This document shows positions 27,144 through 35,510 of a stretch of 64,000 bases of DNA, in pieces. Made by a program: the position numbers and the translations under genes. Each line of letters starts with the position of its first letter. Within the stretch, counting starts at the first letter, position 1. This DNA is from Devosia ginsengisoli. Lineage in GTDB: Bacteria; Pseudomonadota; Alphaproteobacteria; Rhizobiales; Devosiaceae. Location: positions 1 to 64,000 of the forward strand of contig NZ_JANQAJ010000010.1 in NCBI RefSeq assembly GCF_024707105.1. Direction: 5' to 3'. The notes under the pieces are model-generated. The model was given only the letters and a program-made list of their open reading frames with translations. It was not told the DNA's origin and did not search any database.

Positions 27144-28748
27144 TCACTTGATTTCGGTGATGCGGCCGTCGGTATAGGGGGTGTAGGTGCCGCCCTGCTT
27201 GGCGATGAAGTCGGCCAGGACCTGCTCCAGCGGGGGGCCGAAATCATAGGGGTTGTCGCCTTCGGCGAAGGTGGCGTAGCCGTCGCCGCCGGCGCGGTTG
27301 AAGTTGTTGGTGACGATGGTGTAGGTGGCTTCCTCGTCGATCGGGGCCCAGTCGTCACCACTGCCGACCAGAACGTCGCTGACGCGGCTGCCCGGAGGCT
27401 GGCTGATGTCGAAGGAGAATTTGAGGCCGGCGACCTGCGGGAAGCGGCCGGCGCCGTTCTCGATGTCGCTGACGCCGTTCTCCAGCGATTCGATCACGTC
27501 GGCACCCGACAGATCGACGGTGGCCAGTGTGTTGGAGAAGGGCAGCACGGTGATGGCTTCGCCCATGGTGATTTCGCCGGCATCGATGGAAGCGCGCAGA
27601 CCGCCGCCATTCTGGATGGCGATGGAGACGCCCTGGTCCTTGACGCGGTCGAGCATGGCGTCGGCGACGAGGTTGCCCATCTGGCATTCGACGGCGCGGC
27701 AGGTTTCGCGGGAGCCGTCGATGGGGCCGGTGGTGGTGCCGATGACGACATTCATGGCTTCGTTGATCGGACCGGCGAGTTCGGCCAACTGGCCGGCAAA
27801 ATCCTCGTTGCCGACGACCGAGGCATCGATCAGGAAGGGTTCGCCTTCGGCCTTGGTGACGACGCCATTGTCATCCCAGGTGATGGCGATATCGCCGAGA
27901 TATTTGCCATACTGGTTGGCCTGCACCACCGGCACTTCGACGCCATCCGGGTTGGTCACCATGGTCGGGTAGGGACCGGCGGCGCCTTCGGCGGTGTTGG
28001 AGAGCAGGGTGTGGCTGTGGCCGCCGACGATGACGTCGACCAGCGGCAGGGCCGCGGCCACGTCCATGTCGACCGTGTAGCCGATATGGCTGAGCAGGAT
28101 GATCTTGTTGACGCCGGCCGCGTCGAGCGCTTCGGAGGCGCCGCGGACATACTGGATGACATCGGTGAATTCGACATTGTCGCCGGGCGAGGCGATTTCG
28201 GGCGTATCCTCGGTGGTGGCGCCGATGATGCCGATCTTTTCGCCGCCCACTTCGATGACGATGGAGCCCTTGATCTTGCCGGCCAGGTTCGGATCGCGTG
28301 TGACGTCGAAATTGCCGCCGATGATGGGGAATTCGGCCGATTCGATGAATTTCATGAATTCTTCGGGGCCGTCATCGAATTCGTGGTTGCCGGTGGCGAC
28401 CACGTCGAAGCCCATCTGGTTGAAGAAGTCGGACACGACCTTGGACTTGTAGGTGGTGTAATAGAGTGAGCCCTGGAAATTGTCGCCGGCCGAGAGCAGC
28501 AGCGAATTGCCGCCTTCATACTTGGCGCGGGTGTCGTCGATGATGGTCTTGAGGCGGGCAATGCCGCCGAAGCATTCGCCGGCCGCGTCGGTCTCGGCAT
28601 CGCAGTTGGAATCGGTGCCGGTGATCGGGTCGAAGCGGGAGTGGAAGTCGTTGATATGCAGGATGTTGAGCGTGAAATCTGCGTAGGCGGCGCCGGAAAA
28701 TCCGGCGCAGAGGGTGAGCGCCGAGGCGCCGAGAAGTAATCTTTTCAT
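27144..28748 (-). CDS. Bifunctional metallophosphatase/5'-nucleotidase, UshA-like
   Basis: Periplasmic hydrolase of 534 aa with signal peptide MKRLLLGASALTLCAGFSGA. The N-terminal metallophosphatase domain has LHINDFHSRFDP, LLLSAGDNFQGSLYY, VVATGNHEFDDG and a later GGHSHTLLS, the dinuclear metal site. The C-terminal substrate domain (about 350-520) contains QNGGGLRASIDAGEIT. It strips phosphate from extracellular nucleotides or sugar-nucleotides and could feed nucleosides to the purine importer further along the window. Ends at a clear terminator. Confidence 0.93.
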   Translation of the reverse strand: MKRLLLGASALTLCAGFSGAAYADFTLNILHINDFHSRFDPITGTDSNCDAETDAAGECFGGIARLKTIIDDTRAKYEGGNSLLLSAGDNFQGSLYYTTYKSKVVSDFFNQMGFDVVATGNHEFDDGPEEFMKFIESAEFPIIGGNFDVTRDPNLAGKIKGSIVIEVGGEKIGIIGATTEDTPEIASPGDNVEFTDVIQYVRGASEALDAAGVNKIILLSHIGYTVDMDVAAALPLVDVIVGGHSHTLLSNTAEGAAGPYPTMVTNPDGVEVPVVQANQYGKYLGDIAITWDDNGVVTKAEGEPFLIDASVVGNEDFAGQLAELAGPINEAMNVVIGTTTGPIDGSRETCRAVECQMGNLVADAMLDRVKDQGVSIAIQNGGGLRASIDAGEITMGEAITVLPFSNTLATVDLSGADVIESLENGVSDIENGAGRFPQVAGLKFSFDISQPPGSRVSDVLVGSGDDWAPIDEEATYTIVTNNFNRAGGDGYATFAEGDNPYDFGPPLEQVLADFIAKQGGTYTPYTDGRITEIK

Positions 28749-29061
28749 CCCTGTATCCTTTTGATTGCTTGACTTCAGACCAGTTCCCGCGCGGCCGTCA
28801 GATGTTTCTCATCCGGTGCTTCCGGCCAGCCACGGCTGACAATGAGTTAACCAGTCTTTTGTGACAGTGAAAAGTGGACCTTTTGGTCAATTTTCGCGTT
28901 GGTCATGCTGTGGTCATGGTCGGCATGCGCCTATGGCGGTTCAACATCCGTCAACCATGGTGCAAAACAGTTCGGCACCCTGGCGTGGATAAACAAGCGG
29001 GAAAGGCGCCGGTGCTATGGTTGGCGTCCTGTCAGCCGCCCCCAAGAGGATCGAACCGGCC

Positions 29062-29523
29062 ATGAGCGCAGCCTTGCAGAGCCTGATGCGTGACGTGCCG
29101 CCGGCGCGGCCCGGAGCGCCGCTATTCGGCGGGCTCATTGCCTTTATCGGCATCGGGGCGGCGGGCGCGGCCGCCTTCGTCGTGCTGTCGACCGCCTTGA
29201 TCTGGCTCGGTACGGGCTTTGCCGACTGGATCGTCAATGCGGCCTGCTATGCCGGGCTGATCGTGCCGATCTATCTGTTGCATCGGCGTTATTCGTTCGA
29301 TTCCGACGCTCCGCATGGGCAGGCCTTGCCGCGCTATATGGCGGTGCAGGGCATGGCACTGGTGTTGGCGGCGCTGTTTTCCTTCGTGGTGCATGGCGTA
29401 TTGGACATGCCTACGCTACCGGCTTCGATGCTGGTGATCGCCCTGACATCGGGGGTCAATTTCATGGTGCTGCGCAGTTGGGCCTTTGCCCGATCGCATT
29501 GGGGCCAGACCGTTCCGGCATGA
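29062..29523 (+). CDS. GtrA-family membrane protein
   Basis: A protein of about 153 aa with four membrane segments: GGLIAFIGIGAAGAAAFVVL, a second around NAACYAGLIVPIYLLHRRYS, a third in AVQGMALVLAALFSFVVHGV and a fourth near the C-terminus. The YSFDSDAPHGQALPRYMAVQ loop is GtrA-like. The family is linked to transfer of polyprenyl-linked sugars in cell-surface polysaccharide modification. The start is uncertain: 29062 has AGAGGA upstream; 29017 adds 15 residues. It overlaps the methyltransferase gene by ATGA. Confidence 0.82.
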   Translation: MSAALQSLMRDVPPARPGAPLFGGLIAFIGIGAAGAAAFVVLSTALIWLGTGFADWIVNAACYAGLIVPIYLLHRRYSFDSDAPHGQALPRYMAVQGMALVLAALFSFVVHGVLDMPTLPASMLVIALTSGVNFMVLRSWAFARSHWGQTVPA

Positions 29524-30149
29524 TCGCGCAGTCAGCCAAGGGCCTGCTCAACCGGGTGCATGACAGCGTGGTCTTCGGGCGGCGCGTGAAAGTGTTGTCG
29601 GAAGCGCTGGCGGCGGCCATTCCCGAGGGCGGAACGGTGCTCGATCTCGGTTGCGGCGACGGGCAGGTGGCGCTCGGCCTGATGGCGCTGCGGCCCGACC
29701 TTGCGGTGGAGGGCGTCGATGTGCTGCGCCGGAAGGTGACGCATATTCCGGTGACGCTGTATGACGGCGTGACGCTGCCCTTCGGCGATGACAGCTTCGA
29801 CTATGTCACCATTGTCGATGTGCTGCATCACACCGACGATCCGGCGGCTGTATTGGCCGAGGCGGGTCGTGTGGCGCGGCGTGGGGTTGTCATCAAGGAT
29901 CACCTACGTGAGGGCCTGCTGGCCGGTTCGACGCTGCGGCTGATGGACTGGGTAGGCAATCGCGGCCACGACGTGCGGCTGCCCTATAATTATCTCGATA
30001 GCGATCAGTGGAACGCGACCTTCGCACGGTCCGGACTGGTGCGGGAGAGCTGGACCGACAGGGTCGGGCTCTATGGCGCGCCGCTTAGCTGGTGGTTCGA
30101 GCGGCGGCTGCACTTCGTGGCGCTGCTGCGGCCGATGGGGTTTCAATAG
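29520..30149 (+). CDS. Class I SAM-dependent methyltransferase
   Basis: A 209-aa methyltransferase. Motif I VLDLGCGDGQVALGL (residues 38-52), acidic loop GVDVL, and FDYVTIVDVLHHTDD as motif IV. Start 29520 overlaps the GtrA stop in ATGA, so the two are coupled. Partner and substrate unknown; coupling to a GtrA protein suggests a lipid or envelope substrate (inference). Confidence 0.88.
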   Translation: MIAQSAKGLLNRVHDSVVFGRRVKVLSEALAAAIPEGGTVLDLGCGDGQVALGLMALRPDLAVEGVDVLRRKVTHIPVTLYDGVTLPFGDDSFDYVTIVDVLHHTDDPAAVLAEAGRVARRGVVIKDHLREGLLAGSTLRLMDWVGNRGHDVRLPYNYLDSDQWNATFARSGLVRESWTDRVGLYGAPLSWWFERRLHFVALLRPMGFQ

Positions 30150-30198
30150 CGATCCAGTCGGGTATTCTCCGCGCCAATCGATTTGCGGAGTCTGCGGC

Positions 30199-30846
30199 AT
30201 GAAAAGTGCATTGATCGTCTATGGTGGCTGGTCCGGGCATGACCCGGAGGAATGCGCCGCCATCTATCGCCGGTGGCTGCACGAGGACGGCTTTTCGGTG
30301 CGCACGGCGACCGAGACCAAGGCCTTTGCCGACCCGGCCATCCACGACCTGAGCCTCATCATCCCCATCTTCACGATGAGCCAGATCGAGAAGGATGAGG
30401 TGGAGAACCTGACCAAGGCCGTCGAGGGCGGGGTGGGGCTGGCCGGGCACCATGGCGGCATGAGCGACGCCTTTCGCGACGCGGTGGATTACCAGTTCAT
30501 GGTGGGCGGGCAGTGGGTGGCCCATCCGGGCGGGATCATCGACTACACCGTGGACGTGGCCGATCCGCTCGACCCCATCATGGCGGGGATCAAGTCGTTC
30601 GCCTATACGTCAGAGCAATATTACATGCATGTCGACCCCTCCAACCATGTGCTGGCAACGACGACGTTCAGCGGGGAGCATGCGCCATGGATCAAGGGCG
30701 TGAAAATGCCGGTGGCGTGGAAGCGCATGCATGGCAAGGGCAAGGTGTTCCACTCGACACTGGGGCACCAGGCCAAGGAATTCGACGTGCTGGAAATGGC
30801 CACGATCATGCGGCGCGGGATGAACTGGGCGGCAAGAGAGGAGTAG
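30199..30846 (+). CDS. ThuA-domain protein (second ThuA paralogue)
   Basis: A 215-aa ThuA-like/glutamine-amidotransferase-fold protein: MKSALIVYGGWSGHDPEEC, LSLIIPIFTMSQIEKDE, GVGLAGHHGGMSDAFRD, YTSEQYYMHVDPSN and KGKVFHSTLGHQAKEFD. It is shorter than the operon ThuA at 23833 and differs in sequence. It stands alone behind the methyltransferase, with GGAG before the start. Members often accompany Gfo/Idh dehydrogenases; none is adjacent here. Confidence 0.88.
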   Translation: MKSALIVYGGWSGHDPEECAAIYRRWLHEDGFSVRTATETKAFADPAIHDLSLIIPIFTMSQIEKDEVENLTKAVEGGVGLAGHHGGMSDAFRDAVDYQFMVGGQWVAHPGGIIDYTVDVADPLDPIMAGIKSFAYTSEQYYMHVDPSNHVLATTTFSGEHAPWIKGVKMPVAWKRMHGKGKVFHSTLGHQAKEFDVLEMATIMRRGMNWAAREE

Positions 30847-30868
30847 GGGGCGAAGGGGCGTTTTTGTT

Positions 30869-30988
30869 GGATACCCCCTCCTAGCCTCCCCCTGATAGGG
30901 GGAGGAATCCGGCCGGTGAAATAGGCAATATTGTGCCGCAAGCTCGATGTGCTCCTCCCCTATCAGGGGGAGGTTGGGAGGGGGTATC
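30869..30988. repeat. Type A paired inverted repeat
   Basis: GGATACCCCCTCCTAGCC with the palindrome CCTCCCCCTGATAGGGGG, a loop of about 45 bases and the inverted arm ending GAGGGGGTATCC. It fills the gap between the convergent 30199 and nrsF genes. Confidence 0.85.
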
Positions 30989-30991
30989 CCC

Positions 30992-31624
30992 TTACCAGCG
31001 CAGCAAAAACCGCCCCAGCACCGCGCCCAATCCGCCCACGATGACGATCCCCAGCGTGTACCAGAGCGCCAGGAACATCATGCCCGTCTCCATGCAGGCG
31101 AAGGTGTAGATCCAGGCGCCGGTGCCGCCGGCCATGATGCCGGCGGCGAAGCCGGCTATTGTCGGGTTGGCGGGCGCCATGCGGCGCAAGGCGAGCAGGG
31201 CGGCGAGCAGGACCGGCAAGGCAAAAACCGGAATATAGGTGAGCGCACGCAGGATGGACGAGCCCATGATGAGGGGCATCATGTCATCGGCGCGGGCAAG
31301 CTGGACCACGGCGATCACCAGCAGCACGTCGAGCAGGCCGAAACCGGCCAGCCAGGGCCAGCGGGCATGGCCATCGGGACGGGCCAGCACGAGCGTGGCG
31401 GCAAGGCCGAGCAGGGTAACGGCCAGCGTGTAGCCGAATTTGGTCCAGTACATCATGGTCGTGGTGGCCACTTCCATGTCGGGCCGCATGCCGAGCAGCG
31501 CCAGCATGGCGATGACGGCGACCACGCCGCTAACCAGCAGCGCGCCGAACAGCAGGCGCTGCATGGCCATGCGGCGCACGGGCTTGAGATCGGCGGAGAG
31601 GCGGGCGATCAGGTCGTCGGTCAT
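30992..31624 (-). CDS. nrsF: Anti-sigma factor NrsF (DUF1109 family)
   Basis: Inner-membrane protein of 210 aa with six hydrophobic segments and a short cytoplasmic N-terminus (MTDDLIARLSADLKPVRRM) that would bind the sigma factor. The C-terminal part has ACMETGMMFLALWYTLG, matching the CxE...WY pattern of the family. Its start overlaps the sigma-factor stop by four bases. NrsF proteins hold SigF inactive until an oxidant or metal signal is sensed. Here the regulated genes appear to be the divergent mrpX-yedZ1-yedY1 set. Confidence 0.9.
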   Translation of the reverse strand: MTDDLIARLSADLKPVRRMAMQRLLFGALLVSGVVAVIAMLALLGMRPDMEVATTTMMYWTKFGYTLAVTLLGLAATLVLARPDGHARWPWLAGFGLLDVLLVIAVVQLARADDMMPLIMGSSILRALTYIPVFALPVLLAALLALRRMAPANPTIAGFAAGIMAGGTGAWIYTFACMETGMMFLALWYTLGIVIVGGLGAVLGRFLLRW

Positions 31625-32172
31625 TTCGAGCCTCCCGCAAAGCGCGCGGCCAGCGACTTGAGCCCGCGATGGATGGAGACCTTGGCGGCGGTTTCGCTGA
31701 TGCCATGGGCGGCAGCGGCCTCGGCGACGGAGGCGCCCTGGATTTTCGTGCGGCGGATCAGATCGCCGGTGCGGGCGGGGATGGTGTCGAGCACCACATC
31801 GAGATCGCGCCGGGCGAGGGCATCGGCATTGTCGTCATGGGCGAAAATGGGGGCATCGTCCTCGAGTGGCACGGTCAGGCGGATGGACTGGCGGCGGACG
31901 TGATCGACAAATTTATGATGCGCCACGGCATGCAGCCAGGCGGTGAAGGGGCGGTTGCGGTCATAAGTCATGCGTTTGACATGGATGGCCAGCAGGGTCT
32001 CCTGCACGAGATCCTCCGCGTGCGAAGCAAAGGCGGGGGTAAGCCGCCGGGTGAAATAGGCGCGCAGGTGGCGGCCGAGTTCCGACAGCAGCGTGCGATA
32101 GGCAGCCGCATCGCCGGCGAGCGAGGCGAGCATCAATTCCCGCAATCGCGTCTCGGTCGGGTCAGGCTGCAT
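31621..32172 (-). CDS. sigF: ECF sigma factor SigF
   Basis: An ECF sigma factor of 183 aa. Region 2 covers about residues 25-90 (AEDLVQETLLAIHVKRMTYD, PFTAWLHAVAHHKFVDHVRR). Region 4 is in the last 60 residues (GASVAEAAAAHGISETAAKV then SIHRGLKSLA). Coupled to nrsF. Its promoter carries an exact GTAACC-N16-CGAA, the element described for Caulobacter SigF, so it probably controls itself and the divergent genes. Confidence 0.92.
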   Translation of the reverse strand: MQPDPTETRLRELMLASLAGDAAAYRTLLSELGRHLRAYFTRRLTPAFASHAEDLVQETLLAIHVKRMTYDRNRPFTAWLHAVAHHKFVDHVRRQSIRLTVPLEDDAPIFAHDDNADALARRDLDVVLDTIPARTGDLIRRTKIQGASVAEAAAAHGISETAAKVSIHRGLKSLAARFAGGSK

Positions 32173-32182
32173 TGCTCATCCA

Positions 32183-32208
32183 TTCGCTCCGCATGGGGAC
32201 ATGGTTAC
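32183..32208 (-). promoter_or_regulatory. SigF-type promoter of sigF-nrsF
   Basis: On the minus strand GTAACC (32208-32203), 16 bases, CGAA (32186-32183), then ATGG. It ends 11 bases before the sigF start codon at 32172, so the leader is very short. Exact match to the SigF consensus I know from Caulobacter. Confidence 0.8.
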
Positions 32209-32262
32209 ATGGGCCAAGCGTAGCAGGGAATGGGCAATTGCCCATCACGTCGGCGTGAGGAA

Positions 32263-32288
32263 ATAACGCATGGAACCATGCCGGCGAA
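32263..32288 (+). promoter_or_regulatory. SigF-type promoter of mrpX
   Basis: ATAACG (32263-32268), 16 bases, CGAA (32285-32288), then TGG. Shares TAAC-N17-CGAATGG with the divergent sigF promoter. About 45 bases of leader separate it from mrpX. Confidence 0.72.
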
Positions 32289-32337
32289 TGGCGAAGCATG
32301 ATCCGCTCACCGGCGGGATCGATCCAGGGAGTACATC

Positions 32338-32694
32338 ATGACCAATAGACTGCGCGGCATTGCGCTTGCCGCCACAATCTCGCTCGCCCTCGTTCCCGCC
32401 GCGCTGGCGCAGGATGCCATGACGCCCGCGCCGGACGCGATGGCGCCGGCAGCCGGCGCCATGATGGCGGGTGAACCGACGCTGCCGCCGATCAGCGACG
32501 AAGACTACACGCTGTGCATGAAGCAGGCTGGCGGCATCACCTTCCCCGCCGCCATGCAGGCCGCCGCCGCTGCCTGCCACGGGCTGCATATGGGCATGGA
32601 TGTGATGGGCGCCATGCAGGCGATGGGCGTGGGAACCAACGCGATGGGCAGCGATGCGATGGCCACCGATGCCATGGCGCCCGCCACCAAATAA
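32338..32694 (+). CDS. mrpX: Methionine-rich periplasmic protein, MrpX-like
   Basis: A 118-aa protein with a signal peptide of 24 residues ending ALA. The mature part has 14 Met in about 94 residues, mostly in DAM/GAM units at both ends (QDAMTPAPDAMAPAAGAMMA and MGSDAMATDAMAPATK). In Azospira MrpX, a Met-rich peptide under SigF, scavenges hypochlorite by methionine oxidation and is repaired by YedY1. Position, promoter and partners match that system. Unusual here: a central segment with two Cys (YTLCMKQAGG and AAACHGLHMG), possibly a disulfide or metal site. Confidence 0.82.
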   Translation: MTNRLRGIALAATISLALVPAALAQDAMTPAPDAMAPAAGAMMAGEPTLPPISDEDYTLCMKQAGGITFPAAMQAAAAACHGLHMGMDVMGAMQAMGVGTNAMGSDAMATDAMAPATK

Positions 32695-32777
32695 ATATCC
32701 GTGCTATGAAACATTTGCTTCGCGCGGCATCGTTACTGCCGGTGCGGGGCAGATGGCCTCGATGCTCGGGGGAGACG

Positions 32778-33626
32778 ATGAGCCAAGCCACTGAATTGCC
32801 GGTCACCAAGGGCCCGCTGATCTATCGCCAGTCGATCTGGACGCGGGTGACCCATTGGGTCTGGGCGATCTGCCTGTTCTTCCTGCTGCTGACCGGGCTG
32901 CAGATCTTCAATGCGCATCCGGCGCTCTATATCGGGAATGAATCGGGCTTCGAATACGAGAATGCCATTCTAGAAATCGGGGCGATCAACAGTGCGGCAG
33001 GGCCGCGCGGGCGGACCATCCTGTTCGGCAACAGCTTCGATACGACGGGCGTATTAGGCATGAGCGGGGATGTGGCGCGGCCGACATTCACGGCATTTCC
33101 GGGGGCCGTGACCATTCCCTCCTATCGCGACCTGGCGACCGGGCGCGTGGTGCATTTCTTCTTCGGCTGGGTGTTTGTCGGGACGATGCTGATCTGGTTC
33201 GTCGCCAGTTTCATCAACGGGCATATCAGGCGGGATATCGTGCCGAAGCCGGGTGATCTGGCTGGCATTCCACGGGATGTGGCGGAACATGCGACTTTGC
33301 GCTTCAAGCACGGGCGCAGCTATGGGCCGCTGCAGAAGCTCAGCTATTTCACGGTATTCTTCATCCTGTTCCCGCTGATCGTCGCCACGGGCCTGACGAT
33401 GAGCCCGGGCATGGATACGGCCTGGCCATGGCTGCTCGATATTTTCGGCGGGCGGCAGACGGCGCGGACCATCCATTTCACCGTCATGCTGCTGCTGGTG
33501 GCGTTCTTCATAATCCACATCATCATGGTTTTCGCGGCCGGGCCGATCAACGAACTGCGCTCGATGGTATCGGGCTGGTACCGCGCCAGCCCCGGTACGC
33601 CGAAAGCCGAAGGAGACAGGCCATGA
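32778..33626 (+). CDS. Cytochrome b membrane subunit, YedZ1-like
   Basis: Inner-membrane cytochrome b561-type protein of 282 aa. Candidate haem ligands sit in membrane segments: His in RVTHWVWAI (span 1), RVVHFFFGWVF, and TIHFTVMLLLVAFFIIHIIM. It is a different family from the classical MsrQ/YedZ but is the kind of cytochrome called YedZ1 in the Azospira chlorine-defence locus. It would pass electrons from the quinone pool to the molybdoenzyme encoded next, which overlaps it by ATGA. Start 32778 has GGGGGAGA upstream; the frame is open much further. Confidence 0.87.
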   Translation: MSQATELPVTKGPLIYRQSIWTRVTHWVWAICLFFLLLTGLQIFNAHPALYIGNESGFEYENAILEIGAINSAAGPRGRTILFGNSFDTTGVLGMSGDVARPTFTAFPGAVTIPSYRDLATGRVVHFFFGWVFVGTMLIWFVASFINGHIRRDIVPKPGDLAGIPRDVAEHATLRFKHGRSYGPLQKLSYFTVFFILFPLIVATGLTMSPGMDTAWPWLLDIFGGRQTARTIHFTVMLLLVAFFIIHIIMVFAAGPINELRSMVSGWYRASPGTPKAEGDRP

Positions 33627-34411
33627 GCAGGCTGATCACGCGGCGCAATTTCCTGCGCAGTTCGGCGCTGGCCGGGTCGGGGCTGGTGCTGGCCGGATGC
33701 GACCAGTTCGATTTTCTCGGCGACAAGTCCAACCCCGTCCGTCACGTCATGGAGCAGGCCAATGTGCTGACCTATAATGTGCAGCGCACGCTGATCGGCG
33801 ACCAGGCGCTGGCGCGGGAATATTCGGCCAGCGAAATCCGGCAGGGCATGAAGCCCAATGGTTCGGTGGAGCCGTCGACGCCGGAATACATGTTCCTCAA
33901 GATGCAGAATTTCGAGCCCTACCGGCTGACGGTGAAGGGCATGGTGGAGCGCGAGGTGAGCTTTTCGCTGGCGGAACTGCGCAACATGCCTGCCCGCAGC
34001 CAGATCACGCGGCATGACTGCGTCGAGGGCTGGAGCTGCATCGCCAAATGGACCGGGACGCCGCTCGGACCCATTCTCGACATGGCGGGGGTAAAGCCGC
34101 AGGCGCGGTTCTGCGTCTATCACTGCTACGACAATATCCAGCGGACGCTGACCGGGGACATTCTCTATTACGAGAGCTCGGACCTGGTGGATGCCTATCA
34201 CCCGCAGACGATCTTGAGTTACGGGCTGAACGATCAGGTGTTGCCGGTCAGCAATGGTGCGCCGATCCGGCTGCGCATCGAGCGGGCGCTGGGCTACAAG
34301 CAGCCGAAATATCTGCACACGGTGGAACTGGTGGATGACCTCAGCCCGTTTGGGCGGGGCAAGGGCGGCTATTGGCCGGATAATGGCTATGACTGGTATG
34401 GCGGGATTTGA
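33623..34411 (+). CDS. SUOX-fold molybdopterin oxidoreductase, YedY1-like
   Basis: Exported molybdoenzyme of 262 aa. The N-terminus has a twin-arginine motif (TRRNFLRSS) and a possible lipobox (LAGC at residue 26). The molybdenum-ligating Cys is C133 in HDCVEGWSC; a second Cys follows at 139. The rest matches the sulfite-oxidase fold (KWTGTPLGPILDMAG, YCYDN-type VYHCYDNIQ, HPQTILSYGLNDQVLPVSNG). YedY1 enzymes reduce protein methionine sulfoxide in the periplasm. Coupled to the cytochrome b gene; with MrpX it would form an oxidant sink that is regenerated. Confidence 0.88.
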   Translation: MSRLITRRNFLRSSALAGSGLVLAGCDQFDFLGDKSNPVRHVMEQANVLTYNVQRTLIGDQALAREYSASEIRQGMKPNGSVEPSTPEYMFLKMQNFEPYRLTVKGMVEREVSFSLAELRNMPARSQITRHDCVEGWSCIAKWTGTPLGPILDMAGVKPQARFCVYHCYDNIQRTLTGDILYYESSDLVDAYHPQTILSYGLNDQVLPVSNGAPIRLRIERALGYKQPKYLHTVELVDDLSPFGRGKGGYWPDNGYDWYGGI

Positions 34412-34445
34412 GCGTTAACGCACGCGCTGGAGTGACCTGTCAGTA

Positions 34446-34535
34446 GCCCTCATGGTGAGCCCGTCGAACCATGCGGGCGTGGCACGATGGCTCCACGCGT
34501 TCGACCTCGTGGTTCGACAAGCTCACCATGAGGTC
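34446..34535. repeat. Type C inverted repeat
   Basis: CCCTCATGGTGAGCCCGTCG, loop, GACCTCGTGGTTCGACAAGC, ending CTCACCATGAGGTC. It lies between the convergent yedY1-like and 34551 genes. Confidence 0.8.
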
Positions 34536-34550
34536 TTGGAGAGGCAGGCG

Positions 34551-35492
34551 CTAGTCCACCAGTCCCGCATCGCTGCGCTCGATCAGATCAGTCAGCTCAT
34601 CCAATTGCTCGGCATAGACGCGATAGCTCCTGATCCAGCCCGCGGGCCAGTCGCCGATTTGCCCGGCGGCGACGGCGGGGAGGCGGCTGGCCAGGGGCTG
34701 GCCGGCGAGGGTTTCGGCGGTGCGGGTGCCCCAGCGGTCGTCGAGCAGGATGATGTCGGCGGGGTAGAGATTGGCGTTTTCCCAGCTCAGGGTCTGGTAG
34801 CTGCTGTCGGCGTCGGTGACGGGGGTGACGATATCGAGGCCCCAGGCGGCGAAGTCGGACAGTTCGGCGAATTCGGATGGCGCGGCGATGGAGAGGCCGG
34901 TCGCGCCGGGCGAGGCGGCCATGACGGTGAGGCCGGGATGGGCCGCGACGGCAGCCTGGAAGCGGGCGCGGGCGGCTGCGAATGCCGCCTTGTCGGCCAG
35001 CAGTGATGGCGCCTCGGGATCGGCGCCGAGGCTTTCGGCCAGCGCGGCGAAATCATCGAGCATGGTGAGGATGGATTTGCCCTGGGCGGGGCCGACAATG
35101 GGGGCGATGGATTCGATCTGAGCGGTGATACCGGCATCGCCGACAGCGCCGCCGTAAAAGCCTTCGCGCGGCCAGTATTCGGTGATGATGAGATCGGGAT
35201 CGAGGGCGAGGATGGCTTCGGCATCGAGCTCATACCAGCCGCGGCCGACGATGGCGACGCCGGTGAGATCGAGGCCCTCCATGGCGCGATCGACCGAGGG
35301 CGGGCCATCGAGGAAGACGCCTGATGGCGTTATGCCGAGGGGGATCAGCGCGGCGGCGGCGTTGATATGGGCGATGATGCGGGTCGGCGGTTCGGGCAGG
35401 GTGACGGGCTTGCCGGCGCCGTCGGTGTAGGTCCACTCGGCGGCGAGGGTGGGGGTGACGAGGAGGACGAGGAAAACAAGACTTTTGAACAT
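34551..35492 (-). CDS. Siderophore/haem-type ABC substrate-binding protein (orphan)
   Basis: Periplasmic binding protein of 313 aa (type-3 fold, FecB/BtuF-like). A signal peptide ends TLAAE near residue 19. Then TRIIAHINAAAALIPLGI, DPDLIITEYWPREG (the conserved DPDLII), ESIAPIV and, near the end, PADIILLDDRWG and WPAGWIRSY. No permease or ATPase is nearby, so it must share a transporter elsewhere. Start 35492 chosen at the signal peptide; an upstream in-frame start falls in repeat DNA. Confidence 0.87.
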   Translation of the reverse strand: MFKSLVFLVLLVTPTLAAEWTYTDGAGKPVTLPEPPTRIIAHINAAAALIPLGITPSGVFLDGPPSVDRAMEGLDLTGVAIVGRGWYELDAEAILALDPDLIITEYWPREGFYGGAVGDAGITAQIESIAPIVGPAQGKSILTMLDDFAALAESLGADPEAPSLLADKAAFAAARARFQAAVAAHPGLTVMAASPGATGLSIAAPSEFAELSDFAAWGLDIVTPVTDADSSYQTLSWENANLYPADIILLDDRWGTRTAETLAGQPLASRLPAVAAGQIGDWPAGWIRSYRVYAEQLDELTDLIERSDAGLVD

Positions 35493-35510
35493 GGCTCGTC
35501 TTACCACAAT

